Assembly (NCBI RefSeq): GCF_019049655.1
Contig: NZ_JAFMOX010000067.1
Location: forward strand, 372,001-436,000
Source of the DNA: Rahnella rivi
GTDB lineage: Bacteria; Pseudomonadota; Gammaproteobacteria; Enterobacterales; Enterobacteriaceae
Direction: 5' to 3'
DNA: 64,000 nt
The position numbers and the translations under genes were made by a program. The notes below the pieces were generated by a model. The model saw nothing but the letters and a program-made list of their open reading frames with translations. It was not told where the DNA came from and did not search any database. Below are positions 52,268 to 61,156 of this stretch, one piece after another. Position 1 is the first letter of the stretch. Each line of letters opens with the position of its first letter.

Positions 52268-53091
52268 TGATCATCCACCGGGCAACTGATTTGCGCGTCG
52301 TAAAGATACGGCCCCGGATACTGCGACAGCGGGTGCAGATAGCTGACCAGCCCGGTTTGATCCACCAGACGGTGCATGACGCAGGCCGCCGGTTCGAGGT
52401 TATAAAACGGCGCCGGATTGTGGTGGTAATACGGCACCTGATGCACCGTGCCGGGAATGGTAGTGATGATTGCCTGTTTGTACTGGGTGAAAATCAGGCG
52501 GTGCGTGTGGCCGCAGAACACGCGAACCAGCGACGGGAAGCGGTCGATCAGCGCCAGCAACTGGTCGCCGTTTTCGCAGGAAATGGCGTCCATCTGCGCC
52601 GAACCAACTTTCACCGGCGGATGGTGCATAAACACCGCCGTCGGTTTATCACCGCCCTGCTCCAGCTGACCTTCCAGCCACGCCAGCGTTTCCAGCGTCA
52701 GGAATCCTTTCGATTCTCCCGCCAGGCTGGAATCGACAAACAGCAGGCGCATCGCGAAATCATCGATGGCGTAACGCATATTCTGCGGGTCGGTGCCGAG
52801 CTGCGGACACAACGGATGCAGCGCTTCCAGAAACTGGGCTTTGTCGTCGTGGTTACCGGGAATGATAAACAGCGGATAACGCAGATTACCCAGCGTGCGG
52901 CGTGCCACCTCATATTCCTGCGGCAGACCGCAGTTGACGATATCGCCGGTGATCACCACCGCATCCGGTTGTTCTTCCAGCGCATTCAGCTGGCTGACGA
53001 CTTCGGCGTTACAGCCGTTCACATCGATAAAGTCATACAGTTTGCGGCCTTGGCTGCGAAAGTGCATGTCAGAAATCTGAGCTAAAAACAT
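52264..53091 (-). CDS. gpdQ: Glycerophosphodiesterase GpdQ
   Basis: GpdQ is a binuclear metallophosphoesterase that hydrolyses glycerophosphodiesters to glycerol 3-phosphate and an alcohol. ATG 53091 (GGAG seven bases upstream) gives 275 residues, the known length, beginning MFLAQISDMHFRSQGRKLY. Metal ligands are in ISDMHF, ITGDIVN, IPGNHDD, FMHHPP and FCGHTH. It matches Klebsiella/Enterobacter aerogenes GpdQ throughout. It is encoded inside an ABC transport operon, linking import to hydrolysis. Confidence 0.94.
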   Translation of the reverse strand: MFLAQISDMHFRSQGRKLYDFIDVNGCNAEVVSQLNALEEQPDAVVITGDIVNCGLPQEYEVARRTLGNLRYPLFIIPGNHDDKAQFLEALHPLCPQLGTDPQNMRYAIDDFAMRLLFVDSSLAGESKGFLTLETLAWLEGQLEQGGDKPTAVFMHHPPVKVGSAQMDAISCENGDQLLALIDRFPSLVRVFCGHTHRLIFTQYKQAIITTIPGTVHQVPYYHHNPAPFYNLEPAACVMHRLVDQTGLVSYLHPLSQYPGPYLYDAQISCPVDDQ

Positions 53092-53102
53092 GGATGACTC
53101 CT

Positions 53103-54002
53103 TTATTTGATCCCGGAAAAGCCGAAACTTTTCAGGAACTGTTTCTGAAAAATAATGAACGCCAGCATCAGCGGCAGGCACACCATCAGCGTTCCGGCGG
53201 TGATTAAGCCCCACTGCCCGCCCGATTCCGCGCCCATCGCGAAAGACACCAGCCCGACGGTCAGCACCTGTTTGTCCGGATCGTTAAGCACCATCAGCGG
53301 CCAGAGATATTCATTCCAGTGATAGGTAATGCTGACGGTGGCAAAGGCGAGAATGGCGGGCCACGACATCGGGATCAGTACGCGGAACACCACCTGCCAC
53401 CAGCGGCAACCTTCCATCAGCGCGGCTTCTTCGATTTCACGGGGAATACTGAGAAACGCCTGACGCATCAGAAACACGCCAAACGCCGACGCGAAGTACG
53501 GCATCATCACGCCGGTCAATGTGTTGAGCAGGCCGAACTGTTTGAGGATCATCATGTTCGGCACCATCATGATGACCGGCATGATCATCAGCTGGATCAG
53601 CAGCAGGTAGAACAGCGTCTGTTTGCCGCGAAATTCGTGATACGCGAACACGTAACCGGCGGTGGTGATGGTCACCAGCTGAACCAGAAAGGTGCCGAAG
53701 GAAAAGAAGATCGTGTTGGCGTAAAGCCGCAGCCAGTCGGCGCTGTCCCACGCATCGCGGAAGTTTTGCAGCGTCAGCGGGAAGCGCGGCAGCAGCGAGG
53801 CCATGTCCGGCGAAAAACTGCTTTCGCTGAACGCCGAAGACAACATCCACAGGAAAGGCGCCATCCACAAAAAGGCCGCGCACAGCAGTAAAACCGGCAG
53901 CGTCGAACGACGCGCACCGCGCAATAACATCGACGGCGAACGTGCAGCCGCCCGCGATTTTTTGCCGGTCATCACCGGCACTTCAGACGTTTCAACGCTC
54001 AT
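53103..54002 (-). CDS. ABC transporter permease (UgpE type)
   Basis: The 299-residue inner-membrane protein has six spans and the EAA loop EIEEAALMEGCRWWQVVFRVLIPMSWP (about 205-230), which docks on the ATPase. Similarity is to the MalG/UgpE group of carbohydrate permeases. It overlaps the first permease by 11 bases and is followed by gpdQ after 11 bases. Confidence 0.93.
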   Translation of the reverse strand: MSVETSEVPVMTGKKSRAAARSPSMLLRGARRSTLPVLLLCAAFLWMAPFLWMLSSAFSESSFSPDMASLLPRFPLTLQNFRDAWDSADWLRLYANTIFFSFGTFLVQLVTITTAGYVFAYHEFRGKQTLFYLLLIQLMIMPVIMMVPNMMILKQFGLLNTLTGVMMPYFASAFGVFLMRQAFLSIPREIEEAALMEGCRWWQVVFRVLIPMSWPAILAFATVSITYHWNEYLWPLMVLNDPDKQVLTVGLVSFAMGAESGGQWGLITAGTLMVCLPLMLAFIIFQKQFLKSFGFSGIK

Positions 54003-54864
54003 AGTGCGCCCCTCTTTCCAGCACCCGCAGGTTCAGCATCGAAAAACCAAACAGCAACACCAGCGTCAGGAAGGTCGCCGCCGAGGCTTTGCCTAAATCG
54101 TGGGTGTCATTGGCCAGACTCTGGATGTAATACAGCAGCACGGTGGTGGCGTTATTCGGTCCGCCCTGCGTCATCACCGCGACGTGGTCGATCTGCGTAA
54201 TGGAATAAATCAGCGCGATGGTGACCACAAAGCTGATGGTCGGGCGCAGCAGCGGCAGCGTAATGTAGAAGAAAACCTGCGGACGCGACGCCCCTTCCAT
54301 CAGCGCGGCTTCGCGGGCTGAGGCCGGGATTGACTGCAATCCTGCGAGGAAAAACAGCATGTAATAACCGGCGAATTTCCACACGCCAATCACGCTCAGC
54401 GCAATCAGCGCACTGTTGCTCATGCCGAGATAATTGTTATTCATCGGCCCGAACACTTTCGCCAGGGTGTAATCCAGCAGCCCCATGCCGGGCATGAAAA
54501 TGAACAGCCACAAGGTGGCGGCGCTGACCAGCGGGATAATCATCGGGAAGAAAAATGCGGTACGCAGCCAGCGGTTCAGCGAAGTGTTTTCCCACAGCGC
54601 CACCGCCAGCAGCAGCGCCAGCACGATACCGGGCACGACGGTCATCAGGATGTAGGCGAGGTTATTAAGCAGCGCACGCCAGAACACCGAATCCTGAATC
54701 AGACGCAGATAGTTTTGCAGGCCGACAAACGGCGGGGCATCCGACGACAGACGGCTGTCAAACAGGCTGTCCGTCGCTGACTGAAATAAGGGGTAATAGG
54801 TGAATAAAAACAGAAAAATCAGCGTCGGCAGCAAAATCAGGTAGGGGAACAACATGCGGCGCAT
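53992..54864 (-). CDS. ABC transporter permease (UgpA type)
   Basis: The first gene of the operon encodes a 290-residue permease of the MalF/UgpA group. It has six spans, FVGLQNYLRLIQDSVFWRALLNN after span one, and the EAA loop REAALMEGASRPQVFFYITLPLLRP. No strong ribosome site is visible before the ATG. In the 207 bases upstream TGACATAAATTCAGGACA on the minus strand only weakly resembles a PhoB box, and TGTGA motifs are incomplete, so its control cannot be read. Confidence 0.92.
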   Translation of the reverse strand: MRRMLFPYLILLPTLIFLFLFTYYPLFQSATDSLFDSRLSSDAPPFVGLQNYLRLIQDSVFWRALLNNLAYILMTVVPGIVLALLLAVALWENTSLNRWLRTAFFFPMIIPLVSAATLWLFIFMPGMGLLDYTLAKVFGPMNNNYLGMSNSALIALSVIGVWKFAGYYMLFFLAGLQSIPASAREAALMEGASRPQVFFYITLPLLRPTISFVVTIALIYSITQIDHVAVMTQGGPNNATTVLLYYIQSLANDTHDLGKASAATFLTLVLLFGFSMLNLRVLERGAHYER

Positions 54865-55030
54865 TACAGGATACCGGTCAGCGAATTAAGGTGCCTATCC
54901 TGTCCTGAATTTATGTCAGTCACATGGCGGGAATGTGATGGTTATTTGAATGAAAAATAAGCGAATGTTACTGAACAAAATTGAGCGGGGTGTGCTGCCA
55001 GAACGGCAAAAACGGGGGCCCGAAATGCAA

Positions 55031-55063
55031 TCGGCTCCCTCCCCGTGAAAGGGAGAGAGCCGA
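55031..55063 (-). terminator. Hairpin downstream of gcvP
   Basis: TCGGCTC (55031-55037) pairs with GAGCCGA region (55057-55063) with an inner CTCCC/GGGAG stem around CGTGAAA, nine bases beyond the gcvP stop. No T run follows on the minus strand. Confidence 0.5.
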
Positions 55064-55071
55064 CGGAAATC

Positions 55072-57945
55072 TTACTCGTAATCTGACATCGGTACGCAGG
55101 AACAGAACAGGTTTCTGTCCCCGTACACGTCATCAAGACGTTTCACGGTCGGCCAGTATTTGTTGTCGTAACCGGCCGGGAATACCGCCACTTCGCGGGT
55201 GTACGGGTGGTTCCAGTCGCTGACCAGCTCGTTCTGCACGTGCGGTGCATTCACCAGCGGGTTGTCTTCCAGCGGCCATTCGCCTTTCGCCACGCGGTCG
55301 ATTTCGCTGCGAATTGCCAGCAACGCATCGATAAAGCGATCCAGTTCCACTTTGCTTTCAGATTCGGTTGGCTCAACCATCAGCGTACCGGCCACCGGGA
55401 AGGACATGGTCGGGGCGTGGAATCCGTAGTCGATCAGGCGTTTGGCGATATCCATTTCACTGATGCCGGTGGTTTCTTTCAGCGGACGAATATCCAGAAT
55501 ACATTCGTGCGCCACACGGCCATCACGGCCGGTATACAGCACCGGATACGCGTCTTTCAGACGGGTGGCGATGTAGTTCGCATTCAGGATAGCGACCTGG
55601 CTGGCTTGTTTCAGGCCTTCCGCGCCCATCATGCGGATGTACATCCAGCTGATAGGCAGGATGGATGCGCTGCCGAACGGAGCCGCAGAAACCGCGCCGT
55701 TTTGCGTCAGTACGCCGTCAATCTGCACCACACTGTGACCCGGAACAAACGGAGCCAGATGGGATTTCACGCCAATCGGACCCATGCCTGGGCCGCCGCC
55801 GCCGTGCGGGATACAGAAGGTTTTATGCAGGTTAAGGTGCGAAACGTCCGCGCCGATGTAACCCGGCGTGGTAATGCCGACCTGTGCGTTCATGTTCGCG
55901 CCGTCGAGGTAAACCTGACCGCCGTACTGATGCACAATCTGGCAAACTTCGCGGATGGTTTCTTCGTAAACGCCGTGCGTTGACGGGTACGTCACCATGA
56001 TACAAGAGAGCTCATCGCCCGCTTTCGCGGCTTTCTCACGCAGGTCACTCAGGTCGATGTTGCCCTGTTTGTCACAAGCCACTACCACCACAGTCATGCT
56101 CGCCATCTGCGCGGATGCCGGGTTGGTCCCGTGCGCGGAGCTTGGGATCAGACAGATATGGCGGCTGCTTTCGTTACGGCTTTCGTGGTAGCGACGAATC
56201 GCCAGCAGACCGGCATATTCGCCCTGCGCACCCGAGTTTGGCTGCATACACACCGCGTCGTAACCGGTGAGCTGAACCAGCCATTGTGACAACTGACCAA
56301 TCATTTGCTGATAGCCGCCAGCCTGTTCTGTCGGGCAGAACGGGTGCAGATCCGCGAATTCCGGCCAGGTAATCGGGATCATTTCGGCCGCAGCATTCAG
56401 TTTCATGGTGCAGGAACCCAGCGGGATCATCGCCTGATTCAGCGCCAGATCCTTTTTCTCCAGACGGTGCATATAACGCATCATCTCGGTTTCGCTGTGG
56501 TACTGATTGAATACCGGATGCGTCAGGATCGGATCCACACGCAGCATCGCCGCAGGAATCGAGTTGCTGTCGGTGGATACCGCTTTGTCCAGCTTATCGA
56601 TATCCAGACCGTTGTCGTCACCCAGCAGGGCGGCGAACAGGATTTGCACATCTTCACGGGAAGTCGCTTCGTCGAGAGTGATACCCACTGCGCCGTGAAT
56701 GTCGGTACGCAGGTTCAGGCCGAAGCTCAGCGCGCGTTCCAGCACGGCGGCTTTGTCTTTCACTTCCACGGTCAGCGTATCGAACCAGGTGTTGTGGCGC
56801 AGCGTCAGGCCGCCCTGTTTCAGGCCAGTGGCCAGAATGTCGGTCAGACGGTGAATGCGTGAGGCAATGCGTTTCAGGCCTTCAGGGCCGTGGAATACCG
56901 CATACAGGCTGGCAATGTTGGCCAGTAACACCTGCGAGGTACAAATGTTGGAGTTGGCTTTTTCGCGGCGGATATGTTGCTCGCGGGTCTGCATCGCCAT
57001 ACGCAGTGCCGTTTTGCCCGCAGCATCACGGGAAACCCCGATGATACGGCCCGGCATGGAACGTTTGAATTCGTCTACACAGGCGAAGAAAGCCGCGTGC
57101 GGACCGCCGTAGCCCATCGGCACACCAAAGCGTTGCGCGGAACCAAAGACCACGTCTGCGCCCTGTTTGCCCGGTGCGGCCAGCAGCACCAGTGCCATAA
57201 TGTCAGCGGCGACGCTGGTAATGATTTTGCGGGATTTCAGTTCGCCCAGCAGCGCGGTGTAATCGTGCACTTCGCCGGTGGTGCCCACCTGCTGTAACAG
57301 CACGCCGAACACGCCTTCCAGCTCGAGCACTTTTTCGGCTTTATCGACGATGATGTCAAAACCAAAGGTTTCTGCACGGGTACGCACCACGTCCAGCGTT
57401 TGCGGATGCACGTCGTCAGCCACGAAGAAACGGTTAGCGTCTTTCAGTTTGCTGGCACGTTTTGCCAGCGCCATGGCTTCGGCGGCGGCAGTTGCTTCGT
57501 CGAGCAAAGAGGCTGAAGCCAGATCCAGACCGGTCAGATCCAGCGTCAGTTGCTGGAAGTTGAGCAACGCTTCAAGACGGCCCTGAGACACTTCCGGCTG
57601 ATACGGGGTATACGCGGTATACCAGCCCGGATTTTCCAGCATGTTGCGCAGGATAACCGGCGGTGTCAGCACCGCGCTGTAACCCATACCGATGTAGGAT
57701 TTATAGCGCTGGTTCTGGCTGGCAATGGCTTTCAGCTCAGCCAGCGCCTGATGTTCCGTTACGGCGTCGCCGACGGCCGGTGGCCCCGGCAACTGGATAT
57801 CGACCGGAACGATCTGCTGGATCAGCGCGTTTAAGGAATCCGCGCCGACCGCTTCCAGCATCTGTTGCTGCTGCTGAGAAGACGGGCCGATATGGCGGCC
57901 AATAAAGGCTTCGCTGTGTTCGAGTTGGCTGAGAGTCTGAGTCAT
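55072..57945 (-). CDS. gcvP: Glycine dehydrogenase (decarboxylating), P-protein
   Basis: GcvP uses PLP to decarboxylate glycine and passes the aminomethyl group to lipoyl-GcvH. The 957 residues match E. coli (957) from EAFIGRHIGPS to the C-terminus. The PLP lysine lies in LNLHKTFCIPHGGGGPGMGP, within the duplicated aminotransferase-like fold, and the N-terminal half has the related YTPYQPEVSQGRLEALLNFQ. It is the last and largest gene of gcvTHP; about 107 bases separate it from gcvH. Confidence 0.98.
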   Translation of the reverse strand: MTQTLSQLEHSEAFIGRHIGPSSQQQQQMLEAVGADSLNALIQQIVPVDIQLPGPPAVGDAVTEHQALAELKAIASQNQRYKSYIGMGYSAVLTPPVILRNMLENPGWYTAYTPYQPEVSQGRLEALLNFQQLTLDLTGLDLASASLLDEATAAAEAMALAKRASKLKDANRFFVADDVHPQTLDVVRTRAETFGFDIIVDKAEKVLELEGVFGVLLQQVGTTGEVHDYTALLGELKSRKIITSVAADIMALVLLAAPGKQGADVVFGSAQRFGVPMGYGGPHAAFFACVDEFKRSMPGRIIGVSRDAAGKTALRMAMQTREQHIRREKANSNICTSQVLLANIASLYAVFHGPEGLKRIASRIHRLTDILATGLKQGGLTLRHNTWFDTLTVEVKDKAAVLERALSFGLNLRTDIHGAVGITLDEATSREDVQILFAALLGDDNGLDIDKLDKAVSTDSNSIPAAMLRVDPILTHPVFNQYHSETEMMRYMHRLEKKDLALNQAMIPLGSCTMKLNAAAEMIPITWPEFADLHPFCPTEQAGGYQQMIGQLSQWLVQLTGYDAVCMQPNSGAQGEYAGLLAIRRYHESRNESSRHICLIPSSAHGTNPASAQMASMTVVVVACDKQGNIDLSDLREKAAKAGDELSCIMVTYPSTHGVYEETIREVCQIVHQYGGQVYLDGANMNAQVGITTPGYIGADVSHLNLHKTFCIPHGGGGPGMGPIGVKSHLAPFVPGHSVVQIDGVLTQNGAVSAAPFGSASILPISWMYIRMMGAEGLKQASQVAILNANYIATRLKDAYPVLYTGRDGRVAHECILDIRPLKETTGISEMDIAKRLIDYGFHAPTMSFPVAGTLMVEPTESESKVELDRFIDALLAIRSEIDRVAKGEWPLEDNPLVNAPHVQNELVSDWNHPYTREVAVFPAGYDNKYWPTVKRLDDVYGDRNLFCSCVPMSDYE

Positions 57946-58052
57946 TTGCTACGCATTCCTGGAATCTGCTGGAGGTGTCTTGGGATACTGACAAAAGTTA
58001 CGGGTTTTGATTTGCCCCGCAAGCGGGTTACGGGGCGGTCGTGCAGTCTTGT

Positions 58053-58439
58053 TTATTCTTCGACAGAGGCGGCATAGGCTTGTGCATCAAGCAGGTTAGC
58101 CAGTTCGCTTTCATCTGACGCTTTAATCTGGAACAGGAAACCGGTGCCGTAGGGCTCGCTGTTGACCAGCTCCGGGGAACCTTCCAGTTCGCCGTTAACC
58201 GCGACGATTTCGCCGCTGATTGGCGAGTAAATGTCTGAAGCCGCTTTAACGGATTCCGCCACAGCGCAGTCTTCGCCTGCGGCAACTTCACGGCCAACTT
58301 CAGGCAGATCAACGAAAACCATGTCACCCAGTAATTCCTGAGCGTGTTCGGTGATGCCTACGGTGTAAACGCCGTTACCTTCTGAACGTACCCACTCGTG
58401 GGATGACGCGTATTTCAAATCTGACGGGACATTGCTCAT
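58053..58439 (-). CDS. gcvH: Glycine cleavage system H protein
   Basis: GcvH is the lipoate-carrying shuttle between the P, T and L proteins. The 128-residue protein has the lipoyl lysine in ESVKAASDIYSPISGEI (Lys about 65) and the hammerhead fold start YASSHEWVRSEGNGVYTVGITEHAQELLGD. An AGGAGA site stands upstream of the ATG. It is 54 bases from the end of gcvT. Confidence 0.98.
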   Translation of the reverse strand: MSNVPSDLKYASSHEWVRSEGNGVYTVGITEHAQELLGDMVFVDLPEVGREVAAGEDCAVAESVKAASDIYSPISGEIVAVNGELEGSPELVNSEPYGTGFLFQIKASDESELANLLDAQAYAASVEE

Positions 58440-58493
58440 CGATAATCTCCTGAAAACGTTTTAAATTTTTCTTTTTCTGCTCAATTAAATACG

Positions 58494-59591
58494 TTACTGC
58501 ACCAGCGGTTTGCCGTTACGGACAAACCCTGGTTTGGTGACTTTTACCGGCATTTCGCGATTGCGGATCTGTACAATGGCCTGTTCGCCAATGCCTGCCG
58601 GAACGCGCGCCAGTGCAATACTGTAGCCCAGCGTCGGAGAGAAAGAACCGCTGGTGATCGCGCCCTGATGCGTGTTGCCTGCGGCGTCGGTAAAATGCAC
58701 CGGCATCTCGTTACGCAATACGCCTTTTTCGGTCAGAACCAGTCCTACAAGCTGTTCGGTGCCCTGCTCGCGCTGTCTTTCCAGTGCGTCACGGCCAATA
58801 AAATTGCGGTCTTCCGGTGCCCAGGCGATGGTCCAGCCCATGTTGGCCGCCAGCGGTGAAACGCCTTCGTCCATTTCCTGACCGTAAAGATTCATGCCGG
58901 CTTCCAGACGCAGCGTATCGCGCGCGCCCAGACCGGCCGGTTTCACGCCTGCTGCCAGCAGTTTCTGCCAGAAATCAGCCACCTGCTCTTGCGGCAGCGC
59001 GATTTCATAACCCGCTTCGCCGGTGTAACCGGTGGTGGCGATGAAGAGATCGCCCGCCTGTACGCCGAAGAAAGGTTTCATGCCCGCGACAGCGTTTTTT
59101 TGTTCGGCGCTAAACAAGGTTTCTGCTTTTTCTTTCGCCTGCGGCCCCTGCACGGCAACCAGCGCCAGATCGTCACGCACGGTCAGTTCAACGCCGTAAG
59201 GTTCTGTATGCTGCGAAATCCATGCCAGATCTTTCTCACGGGTGGCGGAGTTGACCACCAGGCGGAAATAATCTTCGGTAAGGAAGTAAACAATCAGATC
59301 ATCGATCACACCGCCGGACGCATTGAGCATGCCGGTGTAAAGCGCTTTGCCCGGTACGGTGAGTTTGGCGACATCGTTTGCCAGCAGGTAACGGAGGAAT
59401 TCACGGGTACGGGCACCGTGGAGGTCAACAATGGTCATGTGAGAGACGTCAAACATACCGGCATCCTGACGCACAACGTGGTGTTCATCCAGCTGGGAGC
59501 CGTAATGCAAAGGCATCATCCAGCCGTGGAAATCGACCATACGCGCGCCGCATGCAACATGTTGTTCATAAAGCTGAGTCTGCTTAACCAT
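58494..59591 (-). CDS. gcvT: Aminomethyltransferase, glycine cleavage T protein
   Basis: GcvT moves the methylene group from GcvH to tetrahydrofolate and releases ammonia. ATG 59591 (GAGGAAT just upstream) gives 365 residues starting MVKQTQLYEQHVACGARMVDFHGWMMPL; an ATG four codons upstream is less suitable. FDVSHMTIVD (conserved Asp) and TTGYTGEAGYEIALP bind folate, and GARDTLRLEAGMNLYGQEMDE is the family signature. It opens the gcvTHP operon. Confidence 0.98.
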   Translation of the reverse strand: MVKQTQLYEQHVACGARMVDFHGWMMPLHYGSQLDEHHVVRQDAGMFDVSHMTIVDLHGARTREFLRYLLANDVAKLTVPGKALYTGMLNASGGVIDDLIVYFLTEDYFRLVVNSATREKDLAWISQHTEPYGVELTVRDDLALVAVQGPQAKEKAETLFSAEQKNAVAGMKPFFGVQAGDLFIATTGYTGEAGYEIALPQEQVADFWQKLLAAGVKPAGLGARDTLRLEAGMNLYGQEMDEGVSPLAANMGWTIAWAPEDRNFIGRDALERQREQGTEQLVGLVLTEKGVLRNEMPVHFTDAAGNTHQGAITSGSFSPTLGYSIALARVPAGIGEQAIVQIRNREMPVKVTKPGFVRNGKPLVQ

Positions 59592-59912
59592 CTTATTCCT
59601 CATGACGAAAAGGCTGCCTGAAAGTTGAAAATGACAGGGAGCGCAAACGATACCCTTTGTTCGAACTTACCACTGAATAAGCTCACTAACCATAAGTTAA
59701 AATAGGTGGAGCAGAAGGAATGTCAGTGATTTCACAAGGGCATTGTGCAGAGTTTTTGACTGGCAAACTGGGGTTTGTGGCGCAAAATCTACAAATAAAC
59801 ATCAAAAGTATCGATGTTATATAACGACAAGGCCGGATTTCTCACCATTTGCAGAATGAGAAATCCGGCCCCGGATTAGAAAATGTAATGGAAAAACCTC
59901 GCTGAAATTAGA
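59592..59912. promoter_or_regulatory. gcvT promoter region / ubiI terminator region
   Basis: This 321-base gap lies upstream of gcvT, where E. coli has GcvA, Lrp and PurR sites. GCGCAAACGATACCCT near 59641 resembles one half of a PurR box (ACGCAAACGT...). TTAAAATA stretches may hold the promoter. No glycine riboswitch fold was recognised. The right part contains the ubiI hairpin. Confidence 0.4.
59831..59870 (-). terminator. Terminator downstream of ubiI
   Basis: GGCCGGATTTCTCA (59831-59844) and its exact complement (59857-59870) form a 14-bp stem with a 12-base loop, 42 bases past the ubiI stop. Confidence 0.7.
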
Positions 59913-61139
59913 TTATTTCAATCGAAGCGAATCGTCCTGTAACCACTCTGGTAAATCATTCAACCCCATCGCCTGACGGACCAGTTTCGGTTTTACGCCC
60001 GGCAGCGAATCCGCCAGTGTCAGGCCAATATCGCGCAGCAGTTTTTTGGCCGGATTATCCCCGGCAAACAGTTCGCGGAAACCCTGCATCCCGGCAAGCA
60101 TCAGCGCTGCGCTGTGTTTGCGGCGGCGCTCGTAACGGCGCAGGTACATGTGCTGGCCGAAATCTTTGCCTTCTTTTTGCAGGCGTTTGATTTCAGACGC
60201 CAGTTCAGCGGCATCCATAAAGCCTAAGTTCACGCCCTGACCGGCCAGCGGATGCACGGTGTGCGCCGCATCGCCGACCAGCGCCAGACGTTGACCGGCA
60301 AAGCTGCGGGCATAACGGCCGGTCAGCGGGAAGGTCACGCGCTCGCTTTCTACCGCGCAAACACCCAGGCGCAGGTCAAAGGTGCTGGCGAGAATTTTGT
60401 TGAACTCTTCCGGCGCCAGCGCGCTCAGTCGCTGTGCTTCCTCCGGCGATACTGACCAGACGATGGAAGACAAATGCGCATCTGCCAGCGGCAGAAAAGC
60501 CAGAATGCCGTCGCCGTGGAAGACCTGGCGTGCAACAGACTGGTGCGGTTCTTCCGTGCGGATGGTCGCCACCAGTGCATGATGACGGTAGTCCCAGAAG
60601 GTCAGAGGGATGTCGGCGTGCTGACGCAGCCACGACTGTGCGCCATCTGCGCCGACCACTAACCGCGCGGTGAGCTGGCGATCGTCATTGAGGGTAATGA
60701 ATGCCTCGTTTTCGCCCCACGCCACATTTTTCAGGGTTGCCGGTGCCAGCAGGGTGATGTCGGAAGATTTTTCCGCACGTTGCCATAAAGCACGGTGGAT
60801 CACCTGATTTTCAATGATGTGACCGAGATGACTGAAACCATATTCTTCGCCACGAAATGCAATTTTACCGAAGCTGTCGCGATCCCAGACTTCCATCCCC
60901 TGATAGGCATTGGCACGCTGAGCAATGATGCTGTCCCAGACGCCAATATATTTAAGCAGGCGTTCACTGGCAGCGTTGATCGCCGAAACCCGTAAACCCG
61001 GCTGTTCCGGCAACGGTGAATCGAGATCCGGTTGCTGATTTTCCAGCACAGCAACGCGTAAACCGCTGCCCTGTAAACCACATGCCAGCGCCAGACCGAC
61101 CATTCCGCCACCGGCGATAACCACATCAAAAGATTGCAT
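59913..61139 (-). CDS. ubiI: 2-octaprenylphenol 5-hydroxylase UbiI (VisC)
   Basis: UbiI is the flavin monooxygenase that performs C5 hydroxylation in aerobic ubiquinone synthesis. ATG 61139 (AGGA eight bases upstream) gives 408 residues starting MQSFDVVIAGGGMVGLALACGLQGSG. The second FAD motif is LALVGDAAHTVHPLAGQGVNLGFMDAAEL, and VVGADGAQSWLR is the DG motif. The frame extends 11 codons further without similarity. It is 17 bases after ubiH in the ygfB-pepP-ubiH-ubiI cluster. Confidence 0.97.
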   Translation of the reverse strand: MQSFDVVIAGGGMVGLALACGLQGSGLRVAVLENQQPDLDSPLPEQPGLRVSAINAASERLLKYIGVWDSIIAQRANAYQGMEVWDRDSFGKIAFRGEEYGFSHLGHIIENQVIHRALWQRAEKSSDITLLAPATLKNVAWGENEAFITLNDDRQLTARLVVGADGAQSWLRQHADIPLTFWDYRHHALVATIRTEEPHQSVARQVFHGDGILAFLPLADAHLSSIVWSVSPEEAQRLSALAPEEFNKILASTFDLRLGVCAVESERVTFPLTGRYARSFAGQRLALVGDAAHTVHPLAGQGVNLGFMDAAELASEIKRLQKEGKDFGQHMYLRRYERRRKHSAALMLAGMQGFRELFAGDNPAKKLLRDIGLTLADSLPGVKPKLVRQAMGLNDLPEWLQDDSLRLK

Positions 61140-61156
61140 AATTTTTCCTGTAAGGC

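Noticed and set aside
51215..52270. Plus-strand open frame of 351 codons opposite the ABC ATPase
   Set aside because: It is an exact antisense shadow of a conserved ATPase; its product is rich in Gln, Arg and His with no domain, a usual effect of opposite-strand codon bias.
52267..53085. Plus-strand open frame of 272 codons opposite gpdQ
   Set aside because: Antisense to a well-supported metallophosphoesterase, of low-complexity composition and without ribosome site.
54865..54960. PhoB box before the Ugp-like operon
   Set aside because: The best match (TGACATAAATTCAGGACA on the minus strand) departs from CTGTCATAAANCTGTCA at too many places to list as a site.
55207..55983. Plus-strand open frame of 258 codons opposite gcvP
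   Set aside because: Shadow of gcvP; no recognisable features.
59592..59830. Glycine riboswitch upstream of gcvT
   Set aside because: No tandem aptamer pattern was recognised, and enterobacterial gcvT is controlled by GcvA, GcvR, Lrp and PurR.
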